Source of the DNA: CAYWKU01 sp964459325
GTDB lineage: Bacteria; RBG-13-61-14; CAYWKU01
Direction of reading: 5' to 3'
Length of the DNA: 64,000 nucleotides
NCBI GenBank assembly: GCA_964459325.1
Contig: CAYWKU010000010.1
Coordinates: 52,645-116,644, forward strand
The stretch's first letter is position 1. Every line of letters starts with the position of its first letter. Below the pieces are notes generated by a model. The model worked only from the letters and a program-made list of their open reading frames with translations. It was not told the DNA's origin and did no database searches. Shown one piece after another: positions 7,297-15,260 of this stretch. A program made the position numbers and the translations under genes.

Positions 7297-8687
7297 TGAG
7301 AACCCTGAAGGCAATGTTATGCAAGGTGATGTTTGTCGCCGCGGCGGCATCTTTATTGTTCATGCCTCCCGTATCCGGCCAACAGGACGAGGGGGACTCG
7401 AAATGGGATTGGCTTAAAAATTCGTACCAGCGGGGAGGCGGGACATTCCGGCTGCAGTACGCTCACGACACCCGGGAGGAACCCGGCGAGGACCATTGGG
7501 ACACCCGGATGAAACTCAGCGGCGGCGCCGATTTCAATCTGTGGAAAAAGGCCAAAATGCGCCTGTCCGCCATAGCCCTCTACGGCATGGCCGGCGCCGA
7601 GGTGGATTTCAGCCTGAAGCCGGAGCAGATTTACCGCATCCCGGACGAAGCTTACATACTGCAATCGGTATGGCGCATGGATTTGAGCCTGGGCCTTCAA
7701 AGGGTCAAATGGGGCGCCAACCAGTTCCTCTCCCCCACAAACAATGTAAATCCCCTGGAATTACGGGGATTTATAGACCCCGACACGGAAGATATAATAA
7801 TCCCCGTCCCCATGGCCAGGGCCACCCTCTTCCTCACCGATTTCATATACCTGGAGGGTATTTACATCCCGTGGTTCTACGAGAGCGAGTTCCATCTTTT
7901 CGAGACGGATTACGCCCTTTGCAAGGATGAAGCCGTCTGCCCGGTGAACCGGAACGAATACATCGCGGAGGAGGACATACCTTTCGAGGAGCAATGGGAG
8001 GCCGGAGCCAGGATTCACGCCATCGTGGGGGACTTTACCCTGGAAGCCAGCTACTTCAACACCCGGGAGGATTTTCCGGTATACGAATCTCAACTCACCC
8101 CCGGCGGATTCGACTACAAGTACAAAAAATACTTTTACCGCTATGAACTTTACGGCGGCGGCATCGGGTGGAGCTACAAAAAAATGGCGCTTAGAGCCGA
8201 AGGGGTGTACAGCCCCGAGCGCAAGTATACCGTGATGAGGGGTGTTCATATGTGGAACGTCAAGGGCTTTCGCCCTTCCCTGCAGGAAGCCACCAGCCCC
8301 TCGTACAGCTACGCCGTCGAGGCCGAATACAGCCCGTCCCGGAGGTTTTTCATAATGGGCGCCTTCCAGGAGTTCAAGCTGACGGACGCCCCGCCCGACC
8401 TGCTTATATCCAGCGAAACCACCCGCGTGGGGCTTTTACTCTTCAGGGCAACCACCTTGAGGCAAAGACTCGAGCTAATGGGTGGGCTGTTGTATTTCAT
8501 CGAGGACGACGATTACGTGGTAACGCCCCGGGTGTCTTATACGGCCACCGACCACATAAAACTTACGGCCGGGGCCAACATCCTGGACGGTCCCCGCGCG
8601 GATACCAACACGCTGGGAGGCGTGGCGCCGGTGTCCATATACACGGAAGCCGACGAAGTGTTCGCAGGTTTCCGCTATGATTTCTAA
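7296..8687 (+). CDS. Outer-membrane beta-barrel protein, partner of the LolA-like protein
   Basis: The 463-aa product has an N-terminal signal peptide (residues ~1-29, ending near VSGQ) and then alternating hydrophobic/polar strands rich in Tyr, Phe and Trp (for example TFRLQYAHDTREE, MRLSAIALYGMAG, FRYDF at the very end). The C-terminal Phe of the last strand is the usual BAM recognition residue. It resembles DUF1302/alginate-export-like barrels that accompany LolA-like proteins. Start and stop overlap with the upstream gene and GAGGGGGATATA precedes the ATG, so they are an operon. Cargo is unknown. Confidence 0.78.
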   Translation: MRTLKAMLCKVMFVAAAASLLFMPPVSGQQDEGDSKWDWLKNSYQRGGGTFRLQYAHDTREEPGEDHWDTRMKLSGGADFNLWKKAKMRLSAIALYGMAGAEVDFSLKPEQIYRIPDEAYILQSVWRMDLSLGLQRVKWGANQFLSPTNNVNPLELRGFIDPDTEDIIIPVPMARATLFLTDFIYLEGIYIPWFYESEFHLFETDYALCKDEAVCPVNRNEYIAEEDIPFEEQWEAGARIHAIVGDFTLEASYFNTREDFPVYESQLTPGGFDYKYKKYFYRYELYGGGIGWSYKKMALRAEGVYSPERKYTVMRGVHMWNVKGFRPSLQEATSPSYSYAVEAEYSPSRRFFIMGAFQEFKLTDAPPDLLISSETTRVGLLLFRATTLRQRLELMGGLLYFIEDDDYVVTPRVSYTATDHIKLTAGANILDGPRADTNTLGGVAPVSIYTEADEVFAGFRYDF

Positions 8688-8700
8688 AATATAAGGCATT

Positions 8701-9222
8701 ATGGTAGCGGGGCGGGGCTGGAAAAAGTGGATAGACGAATTCAGGCAGCTTGTGGACAAGCTGGACTCCGGCGACGCCTCCCTGCCTCCTTCCGAAAGCC
8801 ACCGCATCAACTACCTGCGTAATCTGCTGGAAGCCGGCCTCGGGACAAAAAGCGTCCTCAGCGAAGACAACCGCCGGTCGGGCCTGAGGGTACCCTGTGA
8901 AATCCCCGCAGAAGTAAGGAGCCGCGGAGAAACCCGCCGGGCCGTGGTATACAACATTTCGCTGGGAGGGATGTTCATATCCATGGAACCGCTGCCGGAG
9001 CCGGGCGAAGATGTGGAAGTTGAGATACATACCCCCGATGGAAGCAAAATCACCCGCACGGGACGGGTAAAATGGGTGAGGGAGACGCAAACGGAATACG
9101 GACACAACAAACTCAGGTGGGGAGCGGGGGTACTGCTGAAAGCGTTACCGTTCGAGCGGGAAGCGGACTACCGGGAGCTTTTCTTCAGCGCCCTGGAAAA
9201 ACAAATCCTGGAAAGAGGTTGA
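8701..9222 (+). CDS. PilZ domain protein (c-di-GMP binding)
   Basis: The 173-aa product has an N-terminal helical part (~1-55) and a PilZ domain with the two ligand-binding motifs in order: RRSGLR (RxxxR-type) and NISLGGMFI (D/NxSxxG-type), followed by the strand pattern DVEVEIHTPDGSKITRTGRV and KLRWGAGVLL. PilZ domains bind cyclic di-GMP and alter motility, pili or exopolysaccharide output. It is 13 bp downstream of the beta-barrel gene and may belong to the same transcript. A repeat element follows it. Confidence 0.85.
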   Translation: MVAGRGWKKWIDEFRQLVDKLDSGDASLPPSESHRINYLRNLLEAGLGTKSVLSEDNRRSGLRVPCEIPAEVRSRGETRRAVVYNISLGGMFISMEPLPEPGEDVEVEIHTPDGSKITRTGRVKWVRETQTEYGHNKLRWGAGVLLKALPFEREADYRELFFSALEKQILERG

Positions 9223-9238
9223 GCCGTAGGGGCCCCGA

Positions 9239-9398
9239 GGGGTGGCCTCGACGTTATACGTCGAGGTTGTCCGCAAGGACAACAAGAAACGATGTTCAAG
9301 CTTTTCCGGTTAAGAGTGTTATTTAATCTACACGCAGTTTCGAGATTCGGTTTCTTGTTGCTTACGCAACCCGGACGTATAACGTCCGGGCCACCCGG
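9239..9398. repeat. MITE-like inverted-repeat element, copy 1
   Basis: CAACAAGAAAC (9280-9290) and its complement (9350-9360) bound an 81-bp core. Outside lie two further mirrored palindromes, CCTCGACGTTATACGTCGAGG without its last base at 9246-9265 and CCCGGACGTATAACGTCCGG from 9370, and an outermost GGGTGGCC/GGCCACCC pair. The arms of the outer palindromes differ from each other while each stays self-complementary. No transposase is encoded, so it would be a non-autonomous element or a structured repeat. Confidence 0.75.
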
Positions 9399-9445
9399 CA
9401 AATACCCCCCCACGCACCGATAAAAAATTTACCGGTGCCACCCGC

Positions 9446-9564
9446 CAACAAGAAACGATGTTCAAGCTTTTCCGGTTAAGAGTGTTATTTAATCTACACG
9501 CAGTTTCGAGATTCGGTTTCTTGTTGCTTACGCAACCCGGACGTATAACGTCCGGGCCACCCGG
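9446..9564. repeat. MITE-like element, copy 2 (119-bp exact direct repeat)
   Basis: Positions 9446-9564 repeat 9280-9398 base for base (119 bp), 166 bp downstream. This copy lacks the left outer palindrome. The 47-bp spacer contains its own hairpin (GCACCG ... CGGTGC at about 9414-9438). Perfect identity means a recent duplication or gene conversion. Confidence 0.9.
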
Positions 9565-9623
9565 GACCGGGAGGTCGCTCCCACTGCATCAAAGGAAAAC
9601 AGGGGCAAACAAATGCGATATGC

Positions 9624-9655
9624 GAAAAAAAGGAGGCCCCGAGAGGCCTCCTTCT
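9624..9655 (-). terminator. Intrinsic terminator of pilA
   Basis: On the minus strand AAGGAGGCC and GGCCTCCTT form a 9-bp stem with a 6-nt loop, followed by a run of T. It lies about 25 bp past the pilA stop. Confidence 0.9.
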
Positions 9656-9679
9656 TTCGTTGCCATGTGTGAGAATAAA

Positions 9680-10189
9680 TTACAGGTTGACGTCGTTACG
9701 CTCGTTTACGGGGTTTTTCTGCTGGTTAATGCCCCAGCAGTCGGTTACGGTGTCACCGTCTACGTTACCTTCGGCAATGGCGGTGAATCCTTGGGGGTTA
9801 CTAACTCCCGGGTCATCACCGTCAAGCTGACAATCGCCTGCACAGGCTGAGGTGCCGTTGTTGCAGTCGCCGTCTCCTGCGATGGTATTCGGGTCATCGG
9901 CATCGGTGTCCAAGCTGCCGGAGCCGTATGCATCAGTGGTGAGGGCATATACATACTTTGCATCGCCCTCGGAGCTCCAGCCGATTGTATCAAAGTCCTC
10001 ACCCCATTCGGTTTTTTCGGCGAAGTATGCAATTTCGGTGGTGGCGATGCTTGCCAGGTTTGTCTTCGCCTCGCTCTGGCGGGCCTTGGCCTGGAACTTC
10101 AGGAAGTTCGGAATGGCGATGGCCGCCAGGATGCCGATAATCGCCACGACGATCATCAGCTCAATCAGTGTAAATCCCTTTTTCTTCAT
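9680..10189 (-). CDS. pilA: Type IV major pilin (PilA-like)
   Basis: The 169-aa prepilin starts MKKKGFTLIELMIVVAIIG: a short basic leader, the prepilin peptidase site G/F, Glu at mature position 5 and the hydrophobic N-terminal helix that packs the pilus core. The rest is acidic, with several Cys (DGDCNNG, ACAGDCQLDG, DCWG) that could form disulfides and Asp-rich loops that might bind calcium. It is a pseudopilin/PilA of group IVa type. GAGAGGAGGATTAC precedes the ATG. A sigma-54 promoter upstream, a terminator downstream and pilR-pilS beside it make PilA the best reading. It is a single-gene transcript. Confidence 0.92.
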   Translation of the reverse strand: MKKKGFTLIELMIVVAIIGILAAIAIPNFLKFQAKARQSEAKTNLASIATTEIAYFAEKTEWGEDFDTIGWSSEGDAKYVYALTTDAYGSGSLDTDADDPNTIAGDGDCNNGTSACAGDCQLDGDDPGVSNPQGFTAIAEGNVDGDTVTDCWGINQQKNPVNERNDVNL

Positions 10190-10328
10190 GTAATCCTCCT
10201 CTCAATTTTGGATTTTTGGTTACTTTAAAACTCGTTTTTTTCGCCCGTTTTTTGTGCAACCCTATAAGCCGCTTTTTCCTTTCACCTCCCTTTGGTTTTT
10301 ACATTAACAGTTTTCGCTTATTAATAGT

Positions 10329-10344
10329 TGCAATCTCCGTGCCC
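10329..10344 (-). promoter_or_regulatory. Sigma-54 (-24/-12) promoter of pilA
   Basis: Minus-strand GGGCACGGAGATTGCA matches the sigma-54 consensus TGGCACGNNNNTTGCA at all positions but the first. The expected start near 10318 gives a leader of about 130 nt before pilA. The adjacent pilR encodes a sigma-54 activator, which supports the call. Confidence 0.85.
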
Positions 10345-10480
10345 AAAAAGCGTTCATGCGCTGCACAACCCCGAAAATATTTAAGTCTCATAATTTACTG
10401 ATTTTATTGAACTATTGTCACACCTCCGCCACTGCTATCCTCACCGGTGCTCCCCCTTTTTCTTAAAATGAACTCATTTA

Positions 10481-10518
10481 TGACGTAATTCGTCACCGGG
10501 GGCGCCGAAATTCGTCAC
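10481..10518 (-). promoter_or_regulatory. Candidate PilR upstream activating sites
   Basis: ATTCGTCAC occurs twice (10488-10496 and 10510-10518), 22 bp apart, close to two helical turns. The first copy is part of the inverted repeat TGACGTAATTCGTCA (10481-10495). They lie about 150 bp upstream of the sigma-54 promoter, a normal distance for an enhancer-binding activator. Binding by PilR is inferred. Confidence 0.4.
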
Positions 10519-10529
10519 TCCTGCCTCAA

Positions 10530-10601
10530 ATGGTAGGGGCGACACTCTTGTCGCCCAGCCCACGGCGGCATAATGCCCGGCAGGAGTGCCGGGCCTACCA
10601 T
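10530..10601. repeat. Nested pair of 20-bp palindromes
   Basis: GGGCGACACTCTTGTCGCCC (10537-10556) and GCCCGGCAGGAGTGCCGGGC (10575-10594) are 8+4+8 palindromes. An outer inverted repeat ATGGTAGG (10530-10537) / CCTACCAT (10594-10601) encloses both. The same CCTACCA string follows the 4662-4681 palindrome, so this is a second sub-type of the intergenic repeat. It sits just beyond the pilR stop and could end that transcript. Confidence 0.8.
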
Positions 10602-10623
10602 CTCAGGCATTATCGCCACCTTC

Positions 10624-11988
10624 TTAATCGAGACCAAACTTCTCCAGCCGGTATCGGAATGAGCGGAAGGAAAGCCCCAAAAGTTCCGCCGCCCTGGTTT
10701 TAACCCCACCCGCCGCCTGTATGGACTGTTCCAGCAGGCTTCGCTCCATTTCTTCCATGGTTTTTTCCAGGTCTATCCCTTCCGGCGGCAGCTCGAAGGG
10801 GAAGCTTTCCGCCTCCTTCTCCTCCTCGCCCCTCAACCTGGCCGTCAGGCTTTGGGGGGTAATCACGGTACCGGTTTCCAGCGCCACGGCCCTTTCGATA
10901 AGGTTCTCCAACTCCCTGACATTCCCGGGAAAATCGTGTTCCTCCAACAGCGCCATAGCGCCCGGACTTATGGAGGTAATCCTCCCGTCGGAGTACCTGG
11001 AGACAAAATGCATAGTTAATTTGGGTATATCTTCTTTCCTTTCCCGGAGCGGCGGCATGGGGACATGAATCACGTTCAGTCGCCAATAGAGGTCTTCCCG
11101 GAAATTTTCTTTCTTGACTTCCTCGTCCAGGTCCCTGTTGGAGGCGCTGATAATCCTGACATCCACTTCAATCTCCTCTGTGCCTCCCACCGGTGTTATA
11201 GTCTTATTTTGAAGCGCTCTCAGGAGTTTGACCTGCAGGTTTTTATCCAACTCGCTTATCTCGTCCAGAAAAAGAGTCCCATCGCTTGCGGACTCTATCA
11301 GCCCCTTTTTATTGGCCACGGCGCCAGTAAAAGAACCTTTTTTGTGCCCGAACAGCTCGCTTTCTATCAGGTTTTCCGGTATGGCGCCGCAGTTTACGGT
11401 AACGAAGGGCTTATCCTTTCGGGGGCCGTTGAAATGAACGGCCCTGGCCACCAGCTCCTTGCCGGTGCCGCTCTCCCCGGTAATAAGCACGTTGGCGGTG
11501 CTGGAGGCAACTTTGTATATAAGCTCGTAAACTTTCAGCATCGGGGGTGAATCGCCCACGATGCTTTCAATCCCGTAACTGCGGGAAAGGTATTCCTTGA
11601 GCTTTATGTTCTCCTCCAGCAATTGACCGCGTTCCAGCGCGTTATTGATAATCAACTTCATATCTTCCAGGTCGAAGGGCTTCTGCAGATAATCGTATGC
11701 GCCCACTTTCATGGCTTCCCGGGCGGATTCGGAAGTGCTGAAGGCGGTGATTATTATCACCGGCACGTTGGGCCGCGCTTCTTTCGACTTCTTCAGCACG
11801 TCCATCCCGCTTACTTTCGGCATTTTCATATCGCATAAAAGCAGGTCATAATTTTCCCCGTCCACCAGTTCCATCGCCCTATCGCCGCTGTCCGCCAATA
11901 TCACCCGGTAGCCCTCCCGTTCCAGCGCAATCTGGAGCATTTCCCTCATGCTCAACTCGTCATCCACTACCAGGACGGTTTTTTTCAT
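10624..11988 (-). CDS. pilR: Sigma-54-dependent response regulator PilR
   Basis: The 454-aa protein has three modules: a receiver domain (1-~120) with phospho-acceptor Asp in LLLCDMKMPK; an AAA+ sigma-54 activator domain (~140-380) with Walker A GESGTGKE, the sigma-54 contact loop as GSFTGA (an A-to-S variant of GAFTGA) and Walker B-like DGTLFLDE; and a C-terminal Fis-type helix-turn-helix (AAELLGLSFRSFRYRLEKF). It would turn on pilA transcription when phosphorylated by PilS. It is co-directional with pilS, 2 bp apart, and followed by the pilA promoter region. Other NtrC-family identities are possible but context favours PilR. Confidence 0.88.
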   Translation of the reverse strand: MKKTVLVVDDELSMREMLQIALEREGYRVILADSGDRAMELVDGENYDLLLCDMKMPKVSGMDVLKKSKEARPNVPVIIITAFSTSESAREAMKVGAYDYLQKPFDLEDMKLIINNALERGQLLEENIKLKEYLSRSYGIESIVGDSPPMLKVYELIYKVASSTANVLITGESGTGKELVARAVHFNGPRKDKPFVTVNCGAIPENLIESELFGHKKGSFTGAVANKKGLIESASDGTLFLDEISELDKNLQVKLLRALQNKTITPVGGTEEIEVDVRIISASNRDLDEEVKKENFREDLYWRLNVIHVPMPPLRERKEDIPKLTMHFVSRYSDGRITSISPGAMALLEEHDFPGNVRELENLIERAVALETGTVITPQSLTARLRGEEEKEAESFPFELPPEGIDLEKTMEEMERSLLEQSIQAAGGVKTRAAELLGLSFRSFRYRLEKFGLD

Positions 11989-11990
11989 CT

Positions 11991-13682
11991 CTATACCGCC
12001 GCCTCCTTCGAGGTTTGCCGGGATTTTTCCATTTTCGCCGGCAGATCTATTATAAAAGCCGTTCCCTTCTCCTCTTCAGACCGAAGCCTTATAGTTCCTC
12101 CCATATATTCCACGCTCCGGTGCACCGTGGCAAGCCCGAGGCCTGTGCCGTACTCCTTGGTGGTGAAGAAAGGAGCGAAGACCTTTTCTTTTATATCCTC
12201 GGGAATGCCGGGGCCTTCATCCACCACTATCAGCCTCACCCCTTTCCCTTCTTCCGAATGCGCCTCGGGAATCACCTCCCTGACTTCTATGGAAATGCCG
12301 CCCGAGCCTTCCATGGCTTCCGAAGCGTTTACCAGCAGGTTCCATAAAACCTGGTGCATCAGGTTGGTATCCAGCATTACTTCTATGTCCGGGGGGCAAT
12401 CCAATTCGGCATTTACCCCCTCTCCTCCTTCAGAGCGGTTGTGAAACAACTCCAACGTCTCCTCGAGCAGCTCCTTCATGTTTACCCGCTTGACCTGTCC
12501 CGGGGAAGGACGGGCAAAGTGCAGAAACTCGGTAATCAACTCGTTCAAACTTTCGGTTTCCCTCAATAGTATTTTCAACAGCCGGTCGTCTTCCTCGAAG
12601 CGATTATCTCTCCTTAAAAGCTGAATGGAACCGGATATGCTCGCCAGGGGATTCCTTATTTCGTGAGCCAGACCGGCAGCGAGCTGGCCCACGGCCGCCA
12701 GGCGGTCGCTTATCTTGAGTTGTTCCTCCATTTCCCGGTATACCGTCTGGTCCTGGAAAATCAGTATCCGCCCGATGTCTCTGCCCTTCGAGCTTTCAAG
12801 CACCGAAAGGGACATGCCGAGATACCGTCGGTTGCCCTCCTTGTCGGTGTATATAATCTCCGGGGGGCTGCCCTCGGAAGTTACCGGGGCAAAAAGCTCG
12901 CTTACGGGTCTGTTTATTACCTCCTCAGCTTTTATTCCCGTTATCAATTCTGCCGCGCGATTAAAGGAATTTACTATACCTTCCGAATCGGTGGTTATCA
13001 GGCCCGAGGGCAGGGAGCGGATAACGTTTTCACTCCATGCCTCGAGCACTTCCAGGTCTTCCTCTCTTTCGGCAAGCTGCATTCCCGTCCGCCGGAGTTT
13101 TTCTGTAAGGTAGTTGGACAGCAGCGCCACCAGGAAAAACGCCACTGTGTTTATACCGAGGTTGTACATCAACTCCGGAGCGCTCAGGTTACTCACGTCG
13201 GCGACGAAATCTTCGTTGAAGTACCTTATGTTCTCACCGTACCGGTTAACGCCTATCAGAAGCACCATGTAGCAACCCGCGCCCAGCACCGCCGCTGTCA
13301 AAGCTCCGGCTCGATAAAGTATTATTCCGGCGGAAAGTATGCCCACGATGTAAAGAAAACTGAATACCCGCCCCGTTACGGCTATCAGAGCGGTTATAAG
13401 AAGTATGTCGTAGCAGACCTGGAGATAGGCAAAGGGCCGGATGTTTTTCACCCATCGCAACACGCCGCCGGATATGGCAGTGAAAGCGTAGGTCAACCCT
13501 ATGATTACGTAAATCCTGACCAGCGATATTGTGAAGTAAGAACTGCCGGCGCGAATATGCAGTACGGCCGTAGCCCCGAGCAGCAGGGTAATGGCCACGA
13601 CCCTCAGGAAAAGGAGCCATTTCAGCCGGGGAAGAACCTCATCTCCGACCGAATAATCCCCGCGATAACCTTCCGCATCCAC
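11991..13682 (-). CDS. pilS: Membrane sensor histidine kinase PilS
   Basis: The 563-aa protein has about six N-terminal transmembrane helices (~18-200), a PAS domain (~225-320, with SLPSGLITTDSEGIVNSFNRAAEL), a HisKA domain with the phospho-His in GLAHEIRNPLASISGS, and a HATPase domain (DEGPGIPEDIKEKVFAPFFT; GTGLGLATVHR). A six-helix membrane sensor with PAS followed by kinase is the PilS architecture. The GTG start at 13682 has no obvious Shine-Dalgarno sequence. Only 2 bp separate its stop from the pilR start, so the two are co-expressed. Confidence 0.87.
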   Translation of the reverse strand: MDAEGYRGDYSVGDEVLPRLKWLLFLRVVAITLLLGATAVLHIRAGSSYFTISLVRIYVIIGLTYAFTAISGGVLRWVKNIRPFAYLQVCYDILLITALIAVTGRVFSFLYIVGILSAGIILYRAGALTAAVLGAGCYMVLLIGVNRYGENIRYFNEDFVADVSNLSAPELMYNLGINTVAFFLVALLSNYLTEKLRRTGMQLAEREEDLEVLEAWSENVIRSLPSGLITTDSEGIVNSFNRAAELITGIKAEEVINRPVSELFAPVTSEGSPPEIIYTDKEGNRRYLGMSLSVLESSKGRDIGRILIFQDQTVYREMEEQLKISDRLAAVGQLAAGLAHEIRNPLASISGSIQLLRRDNRFEEDDRLLKILLRETESLNELITEFLHFARPSPGQVKRVNMKELLEETLELFHNRSEGGEGVNAELDCPPDIEVMLDTNLMHQVLWNLLVNASEAMEGSGGISIEVREVIPEAHSEEGKGVRLIVVDEGPGIPEDIKEKVFAPFFTTKEYGTGLGLATVHRSVEYMGGTIRLRSEEEKGTAFIIDLPAKMEKSRQTSKEAAV

Positions 13683-13846
13683 TGTTTTAAATGATACTGT
13701 ATAGGAAAAGATTATTCAAAAACACCCAAAATTGCCCTTTAATCCAAGCTGATTATTAATATGCTCCGGGCGCTCGGGCCGAATGTAAGATTGGCCCCGT
13801 TGAGGCTTTGAAATCCCGGATTAACACCTCCCCGCTTGAACCCGGA

Positions 13847-13866
13847 CAAGGGACTTAAGTCCCTTG
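13847..13866. repeat. 20-bp palindrome that supplies a stop codon
   Basis: CAAGGGACTTAAGTCCCTTG is an 8+4+8 palindrome with centre TTAA, extended by GA/TC to 24 bp. It overlaps the last codons of the minus-strand rhomboid-like gene (QGT-stop), the TAA being its centre. Confidence 0.85.
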
Positions 13867-15018
13867 TCTTCTATTCTCATTCTCCGGTTGTGGGGAAGCT
13901 TTTGCCATCGTCTTTTCCGCCATCTCTGCCTCGCCCACTTTCCTGTATATGCCGGCCAGGGTTTTCGCCACACCCGGCCTTGAAGACGAGCCGGGGTTGA
14001 CTTCCAGCCAGTATTCCAGGCCGGTGGCGGCCAGGTTCGCCCTGTCCAGGGCTATCAATTGCCTCGCAAGTTCCAGTTGCGTTCTCGGAGGAAAAGCTCC
14101 TTTGTATCGTGTAAGGTACTTCATGTAAATCCGGGCCGCTCTCTGAGGGTTGCCGTCTTCAATGCACCGGTTTATGGCGTTTCGGAAATGAGCCTCGCCT
14201 TGTTGAGTGGGGCGAACGCGACTGTACAACTCACCCAGTTTCTCCATGGCCTGTACGTCCTTCGGCTCCAGCTTGAGAATCTTTTCAAAAGCCTCCTCGG
14301 CGACACCGAGACGGTTGGTGTCATTTATGGCATCCAACCCCAACTCCCTGTAAGCTTCCATCTTACCGTATTTCCTGTAGCCCAGGACCAGGGCGATAAC
14401 GAAGCCTGCGAGCATGCCCCCCGCCAGAGCCCATTGCGGTATGTAAGTTTCACCGCCCCGCCACTGTAGAATGCCCCACAAAGCATTCAGGGAGAAAAAC
14501 AAAAGCACCATAACCCACGCCCTTACCCTTATCCACGCCGGCAACACCATCCAGTAAGCCGGTATTACCATGGTTCTTCGGAAGTAGCACCTGCAGAGGA
14601 ACGCCCCCATAACCCCCGCTACCGGCCCGAAGGCTCCCGCGATGCCCATCTGCGCGCCTTCCGGCATGTAAGCCCCCCATATGACGGAATGAAGCCCTGT
14701 AGCGGCCATTCCAGTGGCGATGTATATGAGAAGGTAAGCAACCTTCCCCGTCCTCCTTTCAAACGCTGTTCCGAAAAACCACAAGAAGAACACGTTGCCC
14801 GCCAGGTGCCGGCCGCTCAAGTGCACGAACATGCTGCTGAACATCCCGCGCGCATCGGGATTTGAAGGATAGTAAAGCCAGGGGTCGACCAACTCCCGGT
14901 ATACTTCGGAACCCCACAGAAATTTCGGAATGAAAATGCCGATATTAACCAGGATAAGCAGCACGGTTATCCAGGGGAAATTTTTCAAGCGGTCAAGACT
15001 GCCGGAAGGCTCATCCAT
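13855..15018 (-). CDS. Catalytically dead rhomboid-like membrane protein with TPR tail
   Basis: I use ATG 15018, preceded by GGAGGACTGG, giving MDEPSGSLDRLKNFPWITVLL (an in-frame start at 15057 lacks a site). Residues ~15-235 form the rhomboid fold: HLAGNVFFLWFFGTAFERRTG, GAFGPVAGVMGAF and WALAGGMLAGF. The normal catalytic motif GASG reads GAFG here, and the normal AHxGG reads ALAGG, so both the nucleophile Ser and the catalytic His are replaced. Residues ~240-375 are TPR-like helices on the cytoplasmic side. It is probably a non-proteolytic membrane adaptor. It lies upstream of pilS on the same strand with a 170-bp gap. Confidence 0.82.
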   Translation of the reverse strand: MDEPSGSLDRLKNFPWITVLLILVNIGIFIPKFLWGSEVYRELVDPWLYYPSNPDARGMFSSMFVHLSGRHLAGNVFFLWFFGTAFERRTGKVAYLLIYIATGMAATGLHSVIWGAYMPEGAQMGIAGAFGPVAGVMGAFLCRCYFRRTMVIPAYWMVLPAWIRVRAWVMVLLFFSLNALWGILQWRGGETYIPQWALAGGMLAGFVIALVLGYRKYGKMEAYRELGLDAINDTNRLGVAEEAFEKILKLEPKDVQAMEKLGELYSRVRPTQQGEAHFRNAINRCIEDGNPQRAARIYMKYLTRYKGAFPPRTQLELARQLIALDRANLAATGLEYWLEVNPGSSSRPGVAKTLAGIYRKVGEAEMAEKTMAKASPQPENENRRQGT

Positions 15019-15193
15019 TATTCCAGTCCTCCTTTTGTTATTACGAGTAGAGCACATTCCGTGCCATTTTGAAAGTAACCGTTAACGTACTGATTTTATT
15101 GCACTTATAATTAATCCGGGCCGGAAAAACAGAAAGTAAAGTGACGATTATGAGAAAACGACCGGCAATGAGGGTCCTATTATTCGGCGCCTC

Positions 15194-15250
15194 TTGACAA
15201 TCAAACCGGCAAGTGGTAATGTTGGATTTAGTTGAATGAGTATTCATTCA
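15194..15250 (+). promoter_or_regulatory. TetR-gene promoter with 18-bp palindromic operator
   Basis: TTGACA (15194-15199), a 17-bp spacer and TAATGT (15217-15222) form a strong promoter. TGAATGAGTATTCATTCA (15233-15250) is a near-perfect palindrome lying at the expected transcription start and ending 10 bp before the TetR start codon. The TGAATGA-TCATTCA form is characteristic of TetR-family fatty-acid/acyl-CoA regulators (FadR/PsrA type). Autorepression relieved by acyl-CoA is the natural inference. Confidence 0.75.
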
Positions 15251-15260
15251 TATTCCGAGC

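Noticed and set aside
9280..9564. CRISPR array
   Set aside because: Only two copies of a 119-bp unit with internal inverted repeats, no short regular spacers and no cas genes.
12663..13694. 343-codon plus-strand open frame over pilS
   Set aside because: The opposite strand encodes a full histidine kinase; this frame has no recognisable motif.
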